Shown here: piece by piece, positions 61,200-64,000 of the stretch | Layout of the letters: every line of letters begins with the position of its first letter | Position numbering within the stretch: position 1 is the stretch's first letter | Assembly (NCBI GenBank): GCA_002205965.3 | Contig: NADL03000655.1 | Coordinates: 744,001 to 808,000 of the forward strand | Origin: Kappaphycus alvarezii | Taxonomy: Eukaryota > Rhodophyta > Florideophyceae > Gigartinales > Solieriaceae | Length of the DNA: 64,000 bases | Reading direction: 5' to 3' | Notes under the pieces: model-generated | The model's input: the letters and a program-made list of their open reading frames with translations, nothing else | What the model was told of the DNA's origin: nothing | The model's database searches: none | Made by a program: the position numbers and the translations under genes

Positions 61200-64000
61200 T
61201 GAGGGACGGGCGGAGTTTGTTCATGTTGAAGGCAAAAATAAGAGGTGAGCCGATGGGGTAGTTGATGCCGGGGGGGTTGCCTCAACGTCGTCGATTTTGG
61301 ATTTTAAATAGGGCAACGTATTCGAAAAGTTTCACGGCCTTGGACGAAAAAAAATGTGAGGCAATGCCACAGCTTCGAATTTGCATGCGATTAGGACAAT
61401 AAATAAAAATCTGTTTGATAAAATATCGGAACTGAATTTGGAGGACGAAGAGCATCACGAGTCGAAAGATTCCTATTTTGAAAAAGGAGGACCAAAATGC
61501 TCAAAGACAAAATAGAAATAGAGTTGCACAGTGAATTTAGATTCGTAGGGAAAATTTGTTTCAGGATTTTGTTCGTAAAAGAGAATTGGTGGAAAGAATC
61601 TTTTTTGAAAACTCACGGGGAAGGAGACGACAGAAGTTTGTGGAAAGGACCACTCTCCTACAGAAACGACCGTTTTCGTACGAAAAACTTGTTTTACACA
61701 TCCATAAAAACTTACAGACTACTGACATCTCTCAAATCGTGAAGCTCTTGAACCTTTCCCCCTTAATGATATATCTGCCCGATGGACCGACTATAACTAA
61801 TTTCATTATGAGGAATGCAATAACGTCAAAGTAAACTGTGTCAATCTAAAGAAGAAGATAACCCTGTCTATAGAGTAAAAGGATTAGCAGCTGAGCATTG
61901 GTCTTTTCGATAACATAATTTAGTTCAAAAACTACATATGCTTTCGTGCATGTGTACTCCGTACTACTATATAAATGTAAAATTTATCAGACTTGATGTC
62001 CTTAAACCAATGAAGGACATAAAATTCCCCTAAGTATACAAGCATCACAAAAAATTTCCCTGCGAATCTGAACCAGACTTTTCAAGCTATTAATCAATGA
62101 ATTTACTGAGGAATAATCCAACCCGCATCTTCCAGTAGTTTGTTTAGAAAGTTTTAAACTTTACCCCTTTCGCTCTTCTTCTACCGAGATTTATAAAGTG
62201 AACTGTCGTAGAACTAAGACTAAAACTACTAGCAGCAACTAATGAATTGAGGAATTATGATTTCGGGGAGATGATCTAGAAAATTCATAATTAAATCTAC
62301 TGATATATAATATTGTCAAAATTACGTCTAGACGACAATTCAGGAGACGAAATGAACTGAGACGGAATAGAGGAATTTAAGATAAGAATAAATGAAATTC
62401 GATAGAGAAATAGACAGAGTTATCCCCACGGAACAGTTTGAAACGCTCTTAAAAAGGAATGTAATCAGAACAAAGAAAACAGCGACGATGGAAAAAAAAT
62501 GGGAGCTATAGTCAGGAAGAAGCTATGAAATGTAAGAACGAACTTATAAGCTACTACGATTGAAATTAATTTAGACAGTAATGGATAAGAATAAGGAGCT
62601 GAAGACCTAATGAGGCAAACGAGTAGATAAATATTAGTATGAAACGATTTAATGTCTATAGAATTAGCATTTACTATACTGAAATAATTGTAAACGTGAA
62701 CTAGAATACAAAGTTTGCTCAGAACAGTATCTGTTATAATAATTCCATGCAAGTGCAGAAGATTAAGATTCAGTTTGCGACTTTGTACTTTGAAAAGTAT
62801 TCACTCATCTCTACAGTTTAAAGGGCTGTAATTCCGAAAAGAACTGGGAAAGGAAGTAGTCTGTTTCCTAGAGGTTATTATAATTGAAAAGAAATGGAAT
62901 TTAGGTAAACTAAACACTACTAGTTGTAGAAGAAAATAATAGAGAAAAAGGTCTGAAACTCCTGCTGAAAGTACAATGGGAAAACAGCGATGTAAGTTAG
63001 TGTAAATAGCTGGAGCTATATGAAATAAAATTACCATCGAGAAAAGCATTATAAATACAGGATAGATTAGGTGCAGCGTTTTTATGTATGAAATAATGAC
63101 ACTACTTTACCCCAAAATCGAAGTAAAGAATGAAAAATACTGCTAATACAGGATTTTGGCATTCCAAATGTTACTAAATCTGAAGGGCTTGGTTGTGATT
63201 GCAAGGCTTTGGAGATTCATTGGTTTTTCATGAGTTAGTATACTAACAAAAAAGGACAGTAAAGAACTTTGAGGTAAACACAGTGTTTAGTTTGAATTTT
63301 TGTTCCTCGAAGAATTAAAGGGACAAAATAAAATATAAATTTGACATGTTGCAGTCGTTATCATAATATTAAGTCATAAATTATCGATGACTAAACATAG
63401 TGTGATCCAAGAAGCGCTCCATGAAAATTTATCGCGGAAAGACAAGAAAGAATCATGAGGAGGTTGAACCGCTGAAATTTTGATATTGATTTGGCCCATA
63501 CAGAACTGCATCATTCTGGTAGGGGTTTTTCGAACGGTGCAGTATGAAAATATGGAGGTAAAGGAAACATAATAATGATTTCCGAAGCTAAATGGAGAAC
63601 TAGGACTCACTGTATTGCAATAAAATTTGTATGACAACGGGGCGATGACCTGCCAAGTGAACGTTGTCTTACTTAATATAAATTGATTAAAATTTAAACT
63701 ATATGGTTATGCATTGTTATGAAGAGCTGCACCGTGCATCGCTGGATCCAGCAATCGTGATATGTAAATCAGAGGTTGTGAGGGTAAGCAACTATCTCGA
63801 GTGGTTACGTACTTCACGATGAGCACAAGATGTCGCCGGACCAGTACTGTATGAAATGATCATTTGCAGAGATAGATTATGAAGACATACAAATCAAATT
63901 TTATCATTAGTTGGCCACCCTCTCGTTGAAACGACTATTTGAAAAGGCTGCACGAAAAACACTCAATTTTTTTTACTGAAATGTTAATTCAGATCGAAAC
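61200..64000. other. AT-rich, gene-free sequence
   Basis: Stops are frequent in all frames, with no conserved motif or repeat of the window's families. It differs from the GC-richer repeat blocks to the left. Confidence 0.4.

Noticed and set aside
1-64000. CRISPR arrays, bacterial operons, rRNA or tRNA genes
   Set aside because: No regularly spaced short repeats, no Shine-Dalgarno-linked gene strings, and no structure I could fold into a tRNA cloverleaf or match to rRNA cores by eye. A tRNAscan/Infernal search would be decisive.

Overview
What it is. This looks like nuclear DNA of a eukaryote that is almost entirely transposable-element sequence. Nearly every recognisable reading frame is a piece of a retroelement or DNA transposon, most of them broken by frameshifts. 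I see no rRNA, tRNA, CRISPR or bacterial operon structure. Two broken Golgi-type carbohydrate sulfotransferase genes, the repeat load and the near absence of recognisable introns would fit a red alga that makes sulfated galactans, for example a florideophyte such as Chondrus. That assignment is inference; nothing in the window proves it.

Layout. 1-2.6 kb: decayed Ty1/copia pol (+). 3.5-8.8 kb: two joined Ty3/gypsy pieces (-), arranged gag-PR-RT then PR'-RT'-RNase H-integrase. 9.2-12.2 kb: 3' pieces of a non-LTR-type retroelement superfamily, including a 396-bp truncated insertion between 47-bp direct repeats. 12.8-13.7 kb: hypothetical frame with a tandem duplication. 14.2-14.8 kb: a secreted cysteine-rich repeat protein gene, the best host-gene candidate. 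16-25 kb: more non-LTR fragments and a MITE with palindromic ends (19.5-20.0 kb). 25.9-26.8 kb: sulfotransferase pseudogene 1. 29.5-36.6 kb: a gypsy element complete from end to end (LTRs, TACCC target duplication) carrying two later insertions. 37.65-42.28 kb: a copia element complete from end to end (LTRs, GCCTC duplication, half-tRNA primer site) inserted in a non-LTR fragment. 44.2-45.0 kb: possible tyrosine-recombinase remnant. 46.3-47.2 kb: convergent non-LTR 3' ends. 49.1-50.0 kb: sulfotransferase pseudogene 2. 52.6-54.1 kb: long-inverted-repeat element. 55.98-59.0 kb: PIF/Harbinger transposon with both ends, inserted in the zinc-finger codons of another non-LTR copy. 59.5-64 kb: AT-rich, essentially gene-free sequence.

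How it fits together. The commonest component is one superfamily of non-LTR-like proteins, seen here only as C-terminal parts. These carry, in order, a GGLG(L/F) segment, a C-x2-C...H...C finger, an RHN box, RPAD...(A)xDVTV and a C-terminal tail. At least fifteen fragments occur on both strands, mostly 5'-truncated. LTR and DNA elements are nested in them, so insertion order can be read directly at several places.
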